DNA of 64,000 nucleotides from Chitinivorax sp. PXF-14 (GTDB lineage: Bacteria; Pseudomonadota; Gammaproteobacteria; Burkholderiales; SCOH01): the NCBI RefSeq assembly GCF_040812015.1, contig NZ_JBFNXJ010000001.1, positions 186,001-250,000 on the forward strand, in the 5' to 3' direction. Shown here one piece after another: positions 16,592 to 26,093 of this stretch (the stretch's first letter is position 1; each line of letters begins with the position of its first letter). The position numbers and the translations under genes are program-made. Under the pieces are notes generated by a model that saw only the letters and a program-made list of their open reading frames with translations, was not told the DNA's origin and did not search any database.

Positions 16592-17914
16592 ATGGAGCAA
16601 GCCGATAGAGCCCGGGAGCTGGCCGGTCTGGTCCAGCTGTTGCACCGTGCACGCGATTCAGTCGATTCCGCGCAGCTGGGGTTCATTGCCGTCAACGAAA
16701 CCAGGCAACTATTGCCCTATCGCCAGGCCGCCTTGTGGCGAGAGGACCTGCACCGGCACGTCGCGGCGCTGTCCGGCCTGGCGGAGCTGGATGCCACCGC
16801 GCCATACGTGCAATGGCTGGCCGGGGTGTTTCGCCATCTCGCCGCCGGCCACGATGCAGGTGGCGCGCTTGAGCTGACGGCCGATAGCTTGCCCGCCCAG
16901 CTGGGCGCCGATTGGGCTGCCTGGTTGCCTCCCCATGCATTGTGGCTGCACCTGGGTGAACACGGTGCGCTGTTGCTGGCGCGTGAATCGCCCTGGGGGG
17001 CATTTGAGCTGAAGCTGGCGGAAGAGCTGGCGCATGGGTACGCCCACGCGCTGGCACATTTTGCCCCGCGCCAGAGCGTACGCGAGCGGGTTGCCCGCTG
17101 GATCAGGCCGGGGCCGCGCCAGCGCTGGCTGCTATTGGCGGCACTGCTGATCAGCTGCCTCCCGCTGCGCCTGAGCGTGCTGACGCGCGCAGAGGTGGTG
17201 CCGCAGCGGCCACTGTTGCTGCGGGCGCCGATGGCCGGGGTGATCGACCGTATCGCGGTGGAGCCGAACCAGCGCGTGGCAAAGGGCGAGCCGCTGTTCG
17301 ACCTCGATGCCACGGCGCTCTCGGGCCAGGCCGCCATCGCGGCACGCGAGCGCGACGCGGCACAGGAAAGCTTTCGTGTCAGCGCCCAACTGGCCGTCAC
17401 CGACGACAAGGGCAAGTTGGCAATGGCGCAGGAGCGGGCAAGGCTGGAGGAAAAAAGCATCGCCGCCGATTACTCGCATCGCGAGCTGCAGCGTCTGCAC
17501 GTCACCGCCCCTGCCGCTGGCGTGGTGGTGTTTTCCGACCGTAACGACTGGTTGGGCAAGGCCGTGGCGGTGGGGGAAAAGGTGATGACACTGGCCGACC
17601 CGGCACAGGTGGAACTGACCGCCTGGCTGCCCGCCGCCGATGCCATCGATGTGGCGCCGGGAGCGCCGGTCTCGTTGCACCCCAATGCGAGCCCAACCGA
17701 CGCCTACGATGCCGAAATCATCCGCGTTGCCTACAAGGCCGAGGTGGTTGACGGTGGTCTGCTCGCGTATCGCATACAGGCGCGCTTTGTCGGCACGGCC
17801 AAGCCACGGCTGGGGCAGATGGGTACGGCGCGGATCTATGGCAGCCGGGCTCCGCTCATCTACCACGTATTGCGCCGCCCGCTGACCGCCGCCCGGCAGT
17901 GGCTGGGATGGTAA
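16592..17914 (+). CDS. Membrane-anchored HlyD-like protein with a GAF-like cytoplasmic N-terminus
   Basis: Protein of 440 residues. Residues 1-165 look like a GAF-type sensory fold (LLHRARDSVDSAQLGFIAVNE and following), cytoplasmic by topology. One transmembrane helix lies near 175-195 (WLLLAALLISCLPLRLSVL). The periplasmic part is HlyD-like: LRAPMAGVIDRIAVEPNQRV, a short helical segment, then LHVTAPAAGVVVFSDRNDW and a barrel domain. A GAF-HlyD fusion would let a cytoplasmic signal or partner meet the export channel; this is inference, and the GAF call is by pattern only. It lies seven bases after the adaptor gene and directly before the M50 gene. Confidence 0.8.
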   Translation: MEQADRARELAGLVQLLHRARDSVDSAQLGFIAVNETRQLLPYRQAALWREDLHRHVAALSGLAELDATAPYVQWLAGVFRHLAAGHDAGGALELTADSLPAQLGADWAAWLPPHALWLHLGEHGALLLARESPWGAFELKLAEELAHGYAHALAHFAPRQSVRERVARWIRPGPRQRWLLLAALLISCLPLRLSVLTRAEVVPQRPLLLRAPMAGVIDRIAVEPNQRVAKGEPLFDLDATALSGQAAIAARERDAAQESFRVSAQLAVTDDKGKLAMAQERARLEEKSIAADYSHRELQRLHVTAPAAGVVVFSDRNDWLGKAVAVGEKVMTLADPAQVELTAWLPAADAIDVAPGAPVSLHPNASPTDAYDAEIIRVAYKAEVVDGGLLAYRIQARFVGTAKPRLGQMGTARIYGSRAPLIYHVLRRPLTAARQWLGW

Positions 17915-17916
17915 GC

Positions 17917-20025
17917 ATGCAGCGCCGTGATCTGCCGCTGCTGCGTGAAGAGCTGTCGCTGCACCAGGGCCCGGTGCAGGCCGATGGCTCGCCCAGCTGG
18001 ACCTTGCACGACCCAAGCATCAACCGCTTCTACCAGCTCGGCTGGGCCAGCTTCGAGATGCTGTCGCGCTGGTCGGCAGGCTCGGTCACCGCGCTGCTGG
18101 CCGCGGTCAACGCCGAAACAGCCTTGCAGTTGACCGCTGACGATGTCGACGCCCTCATCGGTTTTCTGTCCCGCCATCAGTTGCTGCAGGTCGCCTGTGC
18201 CGAACAGAGCCAGGCGCTGTGGCGCATGCAGCAGGCGAGCCGGCCCGGCCGCGCGATGTGGCTGCTAAAAAATTACCTGTTTTTCCGCGTGCCGCTGTTG
18301 CGACCGGAAGCCATGCTCAGCCGGCTGCTGCCCTGGTGTCGCTGGCTGTTCGTACCGCGTTTCTGGTGGGGCATGGGGGCCATGCTGCTGACGGCGCTGG
18401 TGCTGGTATCGCAGCGCTGGGATGCATTCACGCACACCTTTTCGGCCTACGGCGGATGGTGGGCGGCGATCGGTATCGGCCTGTCGCTGGCGCTGGCCAA
18501 GGTGCTGCACGAAATGGGCCACGCACTGACGGCGCGCCATTTCGGCTGCCGGGTGCCGGCGATAGGGGTGGCTTTCCTGGTGATGGTGCCGGTGCTGTAT
18601 ACCGACACCAACGATGCCTGGAAGCTGCAATCAAGGCGTGCCCGACTGCTGATCGGCGCGGCCGGCATGCTGGCCGAACTGACACTGGCGGTATGGGCCA
18701 CGCTGCTGTGGTGTTTTCTGCCCGATGGCCCGTTACGCGCGGGTGTGTTCCTGCTGGCATCGACAACCTGGGTGGCCACCGTGCTGGTGAACGCCAGCCC
18801 GTTCATGCGCTTCGATGGCTACTTTCTGCTGGCGGATTATCTCGGCCTGCCCAATCTGCATTCCCGCACCTTTGCGCTTGCGCTGTGGCAGCTGCGCCGC
18901 TTCCTGTTGGGCCTGGACGACCCGCCGCCGGAACATTTTCCCACCGTGCGCCGCAACGGGCTGATCCTGTTCGCCTGGGCCACCTGGCTATACCGGCTGG
19001 TGGTGTTCCTGTCGATCGCGTTCCTGGTGTATCACTTCTTTTTCAAGTTGCTGGGCCTGTTGCTGCTGTGCGTCGAGCTCGGCTGGTTCATTGTCCGCCC
19101 GATTGTCGGCGAACTGCGGGTGTGGTGGGGACGGCGCGCCGAATTGCGCTGGCAGACGGAAACCCGACGCAGCGCAGCCATGCTGGGCGCACTATTGTTG
19201 CTGCTGGCCATCCCCTGGTCGTCCGGGGTGTCCAGCCCGGCGGTGCTGGGCGCCGCGCAATCGCAGGGCCTATACGCACCCGTGGCGGCGACGGTTGAGG
19301 ACGTGATGGTGCGCGATGGCCAGGTCGTTCAACCGGGGCAGGTGCTGGCGCAATTGCGCTCGCCCGCACTGGACGCGCAACTGGTGCTGGCCGATGTGCG
19401 GGAGCAGGCAATGAAGTGGCAGCTGGCCCAGCAGGCATTCAGTACCGAGCTGCAGCAACAGGGAACGGCCTTGCACAAGCAATGGCAGGCTGCCCGGGAA
19501 CAACTCAACGGTTTGCGCCAGCAACAGGCCCGGCTGGTCATGCGCGCACCGTTTGCCGGCCGGGTGGTTGATATCAACGAGGCGCTGCACGCAGGCGCCA
19601 CCATGGCGGAAGGCGAGCACCTGCTGGATATCGCCGGATTGACCGGGGCCAAGGTCGAAGCCTTGGTCGACGAGGCGTCCATCTCCAGCATCCAGACCGG
19701 CAACACCGCGAGCTTCGTCGCGGACAACGGCGGGCGGGCAGCCATCAACTGCCGCGTCGGGAAAGTCGACCGGCTCAACCTGAGCGTGCTGGATCAGCCA
19801 TTGCTGGCATCCAGCTATGGCGGGCCGATCGCCACTGAGCTGCGGGATCATGGCCCGAAGCCACTCGCCGCCTGGTTCCGGGTCCGCCTGGAAAAATGCG
19901 ATGCGGTTGCCGCGCCAGCCATGGAGATGGCAGGCACCGCGCGTATTCAAGGAACGCGCTACAGCTTCCTTGGCCGCATGGTCACTCGGCTGCTGGGCGA
20001 AATCCAGCGCGAATCGGGCATGTAG
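17917..20025 (+). CDS. M50 site-2-protease-like membrane metalloprotease fused to a HlyD-like module
   Basis: Protein of about 702 residues. The N-terminal 90 residues are helical and resemble PqqD-type peptide-recognition domains (inference). The central part is a multi-spanning membrane domain with zinc motif HEMGH near residue 200 and the second motif NASPFMRFDGYF near 295, where the Asp is the third metal ligand. These match COG1994 putative peptide zinc metalloproteases. The last 270 residues are a periplasmic lipoyl/HlyD-like region (LYAPVAATVEDVMVRDGQVV, a coiled coil, then RAPFAGRVVDINEALH). The ATG at 17917 is chosen; 17908 is possible. It probably processes or passes the giant LEPR protein. 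Confidence 0.88.
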   Translation: MQRRDLPLLREELSLHQGPVQADGSPSWTLHDPSINRFYQLGWASFEMLSRWSAGSVTALLAAVNAETALQLTADDVDALIGFLSRHQLLQVACAEQSQALWRMQQASRPGRAMWLLKNYLFFRVPLLRPEAMLSRLLPWCRWLFVPRFWWGMGAMLLTALVLVSQRWDAFTHTFSAYGGWWAAIGIGLSLALAKVLHEMGHALTARHFGCRVPAIGVAFLVMVPVLYTDTNDAWKLQSRRARLLIGAAGMLAELTLAVWATLLWCFLPDGPLRAGVFLLASTTWVATVLVNASPFMRFDGYFLLADYLGLPNLHSRTFALALWQLRRFLLGLDDPPPEHFPTVRRNGLILFAWATWLYRLVVFLSIAFLVYHFFFKLLGLLLLCVELGWFIVRPIVGELRVWWGRRAELRWQTETRRSAAMLGALLLLLAIPWSSGVSSPAVLGAAQSQGLYAPVAATVEDVMVRDGQVVQPGQVLAQLRSPALDAQLVLADVREQAMKWQLAQQAFSTELQQQGTALHKQWQAAREQLNGLRQQQARLVMRAPFAGRVVDINEALHAGATMAEGEHLLDIAGLTGAKVEALVDEASISSIQTGNTASFVADNGGRAAINCRVGKVDRLNLSVLDQPLLASSYGGPIATELRDHGPKPLAAWFRVRLEKCDAVAAPAMEMAGTARIQGTRYSFLGRMVTRLLGEIQRESGM

Positions 20026-20267
20026 TGTAGAGCCCGTTTTCAAGGCATGGATGCCTTTCCAAAGGAGATGCCAGTCGCCGTATCCGCCGACGTGGCATTC
20101 AAGCGACTGCTTCGATCTGATGCCGGCCATGCCGACATGGCATCGCAGCGTTCGCCTCACGATTGGCGCGATCGGCATTAATCATGGCACGTTGCGCTAG
20201 TGCTGCATGGATATCAGACGCCTACCATCTCCTTATCGAATCGAGCTACCCGAACCAAGGAGAAACC

Positions 20268-21050
20268 ATGAAATTCGCGACGGCATTGATCACCGGCGCT
20301 TCGAGCGGCATAGGTCTGGAGCTGGCTCGCATCCATGCAAAGAAGGGGGGCGACGTCGTCCTGGTGGCGCGCTCGCGGGACAAGCTCGAATCCATCAAGC
20401 AGGAACTCCAGGCACAGTACGGTGTGACAGTGCATGTGATTGCCGAGGATCTCGCCGACCCCGCATCGGCCGATCGCATCTTCTCCGCCACCGAGGCGCT
20501 GGGGCTCGCTATCGACGTGCTGATCAACAATGCCGGCTTCGGCGGCCATGGCAAGTTTGCCGAACGTGACCTCGCTGCCGAGCAGGCCATGATGCAGGTG
20601 AATATGGTGACGCTGACCAAGCTGACGCATCATTACCTGAAAGGCATGGTGGCACGCCGCCGCGGGCGCATCCTGAATGTCTCGTCGACCGCGTCGTTCA
20701 TGCCCGGCCCGTTGCAGGCGGTGTACTACGCGACCAAGGCCTACGTCACCTCCTTCACCCAGGCTATTGCCGAAGAGGCCCGCGAATATGGCGTGACGGC
20801 CACGGCGTTGTGTCCGGGCGCGGTGGCAACCGGCTTCGTCGCCGCCGGCAATCTGCAAGGCGTGGCCGTCTGGAAGAACGCCAAGTCGGCCGAGTCCGTG
20901 GCGCTCTGCGGCTACGAGGCCATGGAGCGCGGTAAACTGGTGGCCTTCAACGAGGGAAAGCTGCGGGTCATGCTTGACTGGATTGTTCCGCTGCTGCCGC
21001 GCAAGGCAGTGCTGAAGATGTCGCGCCAGGCGATGGAAAAGACTGCCTGA
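20268..21050 (+). CDS. Short-chain dehydrogenase/reductase
   Basis: Classical SDR of 260 residues. It shows the cofactor motif TGASSGIG (9-16), NNAG (87-90), the catalytic Ser near 140 (NVSSTAS) and YYATK with Tyr153 and Lys157. Arg35, after the second strand (VARSRDKL), suggests NADP(H). The ATG at 20268 follows AAGGAGAAACC, a strong ribosome-binding site. It overlaps the following AraC gene by one base, so the regulator and the enzyme are cotranscribed. The substrate is unknown; relatives act on ketones or aldehydes. Confidence 0.92.
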   Translation: MKFATALITGASSGIGLELARIHAKKGGDVVLVARSRDKLESIKQELQAQYGVTVHVIAEDLADPASADRIFSATEALGLAIDVLINNAGFGGHGKFAERDLAAEQAMMQVNMVTLTKLTHHYLKGMVARRRGRILNVSSTASFMPGPLQAVYYATKAYVTSFTQAIAEEAREYGVTATALCPGAVATGFVAAGNLQGVAVWKNAKSAESVALCGYEAMERGKLVAFNEGKLRVMLDWIVPLLPRKAVLKMSRQAMEKTA

Positions 21051-22081
21051 TGAAACAAGCCACGCGCTTCACCGTGCATCCCGGCTGGAAACTGATCCTC
21101 ACCGACATGGGGGTTGCTCCCGGTGATGTGTTGGCACTGGCCGAACTGCCCGCCGACCTGTTCAGCCGCAGGGATGCCTCGCTGACGCCAGCCGAATACT
21201 TTCGTATCTTTCACAGCCTCGAAAATATGGTCGGCGAAGCCGGATTGCCACTGCAACTGGGCAGGGCCATCTTGGTTGAAGCCTTCGATCCGTCACTCTT
21301 CGCCTGCCTGTGCAGCCCGAACTTCAATGTCGCGCTCACCCGGCTTGCGGAGTACAAGCGCCTTTGCGGGCCCTTGGCACTGGAGGTCTTCATTGGTAAA
21401 GGCTACACCGAGGTGTCCTTCGAATGCTATGGCTATGACCGACCGCTGCCACGCAGCTTAGCCGCGATGGAAGTGGTTTTCTTCACGCAACTGGCACGCT
21501 TGGCCACGCGGCACCCGGTCAGCCCGATCGAGATGGAATTGGCGATCCTGCCGAACCCGCCCACTCCTTGCGAAGATTTCCTTGGTTGCGGCATGCGGCA
21601 GGGTAACGGCAACCGCATTCGCTTCTCCGCAGAAGATGCTGCGCAGCCATTCCTGACCGAGAACATCGCCATGTGGCAATTCTTCGAGCCCGAACTACAG
21701 GCGCGCCTATCCAAGCTCGACGCCGAGGCCAGCACGCGCGAACGTGTGCGCAGCGCACTGCTCGACATGCTGCCAAGCGGCCAGAGCACCATCGAGGAGA
21801 TTTCGAGCCGCCTGGCGATGAGCAAGCGATCGCTGCAGCGCCATCTTGCCGACGAGGCCGTGAGCTATCAGGACGTGCTCAACGACACGCGGCAGGAACT
21901 GGCCAGCTATTACCTGACCCGTTCGGCTATCTCGCCGGGCGAGATTTCCTTCCTGGTCGGCTTTCGGGACACTAACTCATTCCTGCGTGCCTTCAAGGGC
22001 TGGACGGGCGTTACGCCAGGCGAATACCGCAGCCTGCAGCGCTCATCCGGCCACACCGCGGTGGTCAGTCCAAATCACTGA
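21050..22081 (+). CDS. AraC family regulator with an arabinose-binding-like N-terminal domain
   Basis: Regulator of 343 residues. Residues 1-200 are the DUF/PF12625-type N-terminal domain common in AraC regulators of lipid and hydrocarbon metabolism. Residues about 235-335 are the AraC double helix-turn-helix (ISSRLAMSKRSLQRHL, then FLVGFRDTNSFLRAFKGWTG). Its start overlaps the SDR stop (TGATG). A role in controlling the SDR gene is likely from the arrangement. Confidence 0.9.
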   Translation: MKQATRFTVHPGWKLILTDMGVAPGDVLALAELPADLFSRRDASLTPAEYFRIFHSLENMVGEAGLPLQLGRAILVEAFDPSLFACLCSPNFNVALTRLAEYKRLCGPLALEVFIGKGYTEVSFECYGYDRPLPRSLAAMEVVFFTQLARLATRHPVSPIEMELAILPNPPTPCEDFLGCGMRQGNGNRIRFSAEDAAQPFLTENIAMWQFFEPELQARLSKLDAEASTRERVRSALLDMLPSGQSTIEEISSRLAMSKRSLQRHLADEAVSYQDVLNDTRQELASYYLTRSAISPGEISFLVGFRDTNSFLRAFKGWTGVTPGEYRSLQRSSGHTAVVSPNH

Positions 22082-22685
22082 CCGACCAGCAAATCCCGAA
22101 TAGACCGTCGGCCGCCCCGACCTCAATGATCGAGTCGGTCGGCATAGATGTAGGCTCCGTACGACTGCTCAGCTCAGGTGCTTGCCATCGAACCGGCGAG
22201 AACCCAACCGCCGTTTCGGATCGACCCGGGGCACTCGTGGACTTCCGCACCGCCATCCACCCGAGGCCGGCCAACGTTGCCTTTCAGTCAATTGGCAAGG
22301 CTGCCCTTCGCCTTCATCTTGCTCAGATCTACCGACACCGCTTGCGCCTCCAATTCATCACGCTTACCGCGAACGGTTGGGGTTCTCCAGCTAGCCAAAT
22401 GGCGTCAGCGGTTCGTGTCAGCGGGGTGAGGGCCGACAGCGTGTACATACTCGATCCAATGGCATTTATGGGCCAGCATGGATGCCACGGTACGACCAAG
22501 CGTAGGTGGATGCTGTTCACCACATCGCCAAATAGGCACAGGGCAGCTTTGTCGGTGAGGCTAACCTGAAAGTCGCGCCGGAGTTTAATCCTTGATCCAG
22601 AGTTAAGTGGCAAAAGCCCAGCATTGAATGAAAAGCTATATCAACCCCCCAACACTTTTTTATCCCGACCCCACCAGCCCCCGGA
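22082..22685. other. Gene-poor region with decayed coding sequence
   Basis: About 600 bases with short frames on both strands and no intact gene. It includes a probable transposase scrap (separate entry). Codon use and base composition differ from the flanking genes, with lower GC toward groES. Confidence 0.5.
22330..22425 (+). pseudogene. Possible IS630-type transposase helix-turn-helix fragment
   Basis: One frame reads RLQFITLTANGWGS, and the adjacent frame then reads LAKWRQRFVSAG. Joined by a frameshift they resemble the N-terminal helix-turn-helix of IS630/Tc1-like transposases. No terminal inverted repeats or catalytic region are visible. Judged by eye only. Confidence 0.3.
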
Positions 22686-22715
22686 CTTGAAATCCCCCGC
22701 ACTCGTCACTATTAT
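22686..22715 (+). promoter_or_regulatory. groESL sigma70 promoter (with sigma32-like -35)
   Basis: TTGAAA at 22687-22692 and TATTAT at 22710-22715 are 17 bases apart. The preceding C gives CTTGAAA, which also matches the heat-shock sigma32 -35 element; the run of C after it is weakly like the sigma32 -10. Transcription would start inside the CIRCE element. Confidence 0.7.
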
Positions 22716-22741
22716 TAGCACTCCTGTTAGACGAGTGCTAA
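22715..22741. promoter_or_regulatory. CIRCE operator (HrcA binding site)
   Basis: A perfect match to the CIRCE consensus: TTAGCACTC, nine bases, GAGTGCTAA. HrcA binds this inverted repeat and represses groESL until heat stress. hrcA itself is not in the window. Confidence 0.97.
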
Positions 22742-22823
22742 CAACAGACTTCCCAAGGCTGACAAGCCGTGCAGGCCCGCCTGTGCTGGTGATGCAACCT
22801 TAATCTTTGATCAGGAGATATCT

Positions 22824-23114
22824 ATGAAAATTCGTCCTCTGCACGATCGCGTGATCGTGAAGCGCCTCGAAGCTGAAGAAAAGACTTCGTCCGGCATCGT
22901 TCTGCCGGGCAATGCTGCCGAGAAGCCGGACATGGGCGAAATCCTTGCCGTGGGCAATGGCAAGGTACTGGAGAATGGCTCCGTACGCGCACTTGAGCTG
23001 AAGGTTGGCGACAAGGTGATCTTCGGCAAGTACGCCGGCCAGACCGTCAAGGTTGACGGCGAAGAGCTGCTGGTGATGCGCGAAGAAGACATCATGGGTG
23101 TGGTTGAGCGCTAA
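22824..23114 (+). CDS. groES: Co-chaperonin GroES
   Basis: Cytoplasmic co-chaperonin of 96 residues, standard length. It begins [15 protein letters not shown], has the mobile loop around [14 protein letters not shown] and ends [10 protein letters not shown]. Seven copies cap GroEL and trap unfolded protein during ATP-driven folding. An AGGAG site lies eight bases before the ATG. It sits about 83 bases behind the CIRCE operator and 40 bases before groEL, so it is the first gene of the groESL operon. Confidence 0.99.
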   Translation: MKIRPLHDRVIVKRLEAEEKTSSGIVLPGNAAEKPDMGEILAVGNGKVLENGSVRALELKVGDKVIFGKYAGQTVKVDGEELLVMREEDIMGVVER

Positions 23115-23151
23115 GCTCCCGCCCATCGTTCAACTGAATTCTGGAGATTAA

Positions 23152-24795
<1,644 letters not shown>

Positions 24796-24828
24796 TTGCC
24801 TCGCGGCAGCTACACCCAGCTCCAGAAG

Positions 24829-24854
24829 AAACCCCGCGCAAGCGGGGTTTTTTT
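24829..24854 (+). terminator. Intrinsic terminator of groESL
   Basis: AAACCCCGC (24829-24837) pairs perfectly with GCGGGGTTT (24842-24850) around a GCAA tetraloop, followed by a T run to 24854. Confidence 0.93.
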
Positions 24855-25135
24855 GTGCCTGGCCGCGTTAGGCGGGTTCGCTGTGATAGCCGTGGCGCGG
24901 GCCGTACGGGGCTGGCCGCCGTGGGGGATGACGGCCACGCTGCCCGTTGCCATCCCCACGACAAGGCGATCGGCCGGATGCCCCGGCGCAGAGCGGCAGC
25001 AGGCGCACCGGCTTTGCTACCGACGTTAATCACACCTTAAGCGAGCAGCCTTAAGCTGCGCCCTTGATCTGCCGGCACGCCGTGACACGGCTGCCGGTTT
25101 ACAATGCCACCCCTATCCAGCGTAGCGAATCCGCC
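24855..25135. other. Gap between groESL terminator and the CDF transporter gene
   Basis: About 280 bases. I see no gene here. Two CTTAAG sites near 25036-25054 form a short imperfect dyad; their meaning is unclear. Confidence 0.4.
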
Positions 25136-26059
25136 ATGAGACCTTCCGACATCGAAGACGACGAGCACGAGAACAGCGCCGGCAAGCACGCGGCGGCGCA
25201 ACGCAGCACGCTGGTCAGCGTGGTGGTCAATCTCGTGCTGACGACGCTGCAGGTGGCGGCCGGTATCTTTTCCGGCTCGCAGGGCCTGATCGCCGACGGT
25301 ATCCACTCGCTGTCCGACCTGATCGCCGACGGCGTGGTGCTGTTCGCCAACCATCATAGCCAGAAGGGCGCGGACGAGGATCACCACTACGGCCACCATC
25401 GTTACGAGAACGCGGCCTCGCTGGTGCTGGGCGGGCTGTTGCTGGCGGTCGGCATTGGCATGCTGTGGGCCGCGGTGCAGAAGATCCAGGCGCCGGAATC
25501 GATCCCCCGCGTGCACCTGATCGCGCTGTGGGTGGCGCTGGGCGCGCTGCTGTCGAAAGAGCTGCTGTTCCGCTACATGCTGCGAATCGCCGAACGCGTG
25601 CGCTCCAGCATGCTGATCGCCAACGCCTGGCACGCGCGCTCGGATGCCGCATCGTCGCTGGTGGTGGCGATCGGCATCGGCGGCAACCTGCTGGGTTTCC
25701 CGTTGCTCGACCCGCTCGCGGCGCTGGTGGTGGGCGTGATGGTCAGCAAGATGGGCTGCGAATTCGCCTGGGACGCGCTGCACGACCTGATGGACCGCGC
25801 GATCTCGGAGGAAGAGGTCGCCGCGATCCGCCAGACTCTGCTCGACACCCCCGGCGTACTGGGCCTGCACGAGCTGCGCACGCGCAAGATGGGCGACCTG
25901 GCTGTGATCGACGTCCATCTCGAGATCGACGCCAACATGACCGTCGCCCAAGGCCACGACATCGCGGTGGAAGCGCGCCGCCGCGTGATGACGGCGCATC
26001 GCGTGCTCAACGTGATGACCCACGTCGACCCGGTCGACCTGGCCGTTCGAGCCGCCTGA
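25136..26059 (+). CDS. Cation diffusion facilitator (CDF) metal exporter
   Basis: Inner-membrane protein of 307 residues with about five to six transmembrane helices. The metal-binding pattern is seen in GLIADGIHSLSDLIADGVV (H and D of helix 2) and HARSDAASSLVV (helix 5). A His-rich loop, DEDHHYGHHRYE, follows helix 2. The C-terminal 90 residues are the cytoplasmic ZT dimer domain. The family exports Zn, Co, Fe or Mn by proton antiport; the metal here is not certain. The ATG at 25136 is preferred because the sequence just upstream has no family resemblance. Confidence 0.9.
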   Translation: MRPSDIEDDEHENSAGKHAAAQRSTLVSVVVNLVLTTLQVAAGIFSGSQGLIADGIHSLSDLIADGVVLFANHHSQKGADEDHHYGHHRYENAASLVLGGLLLAVGIGMLWAAVQKIQAPESIPRVHLIALWVALGALLSKELLFRYMLRIAERVRSSMLIANAWHARSDAASSLVVAIGIGGNLLGFPLLDPLAALVVGVMVSKMGCEFAWDALHDLMDRAISEEEVAAIRQTLLDTPGVLGLHELRTRKMGDLAVIDVHLEIDANMTVAQGHDIAVEARRRVMTAHRVLNVMTHVDPVDLAVRAA

Positions 26060-26093
26060 CTTTGGCCGGCCCGCCCGGGCCAGCCTGTTTCCG

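Noticed and set aside
22126..22569. A 147-codon plus-strand frame upstream of groES
   Set aside because: No domain pattern along its full length and no ribosome-binding site; only a short part resembles a transposase and needs a frameshift.
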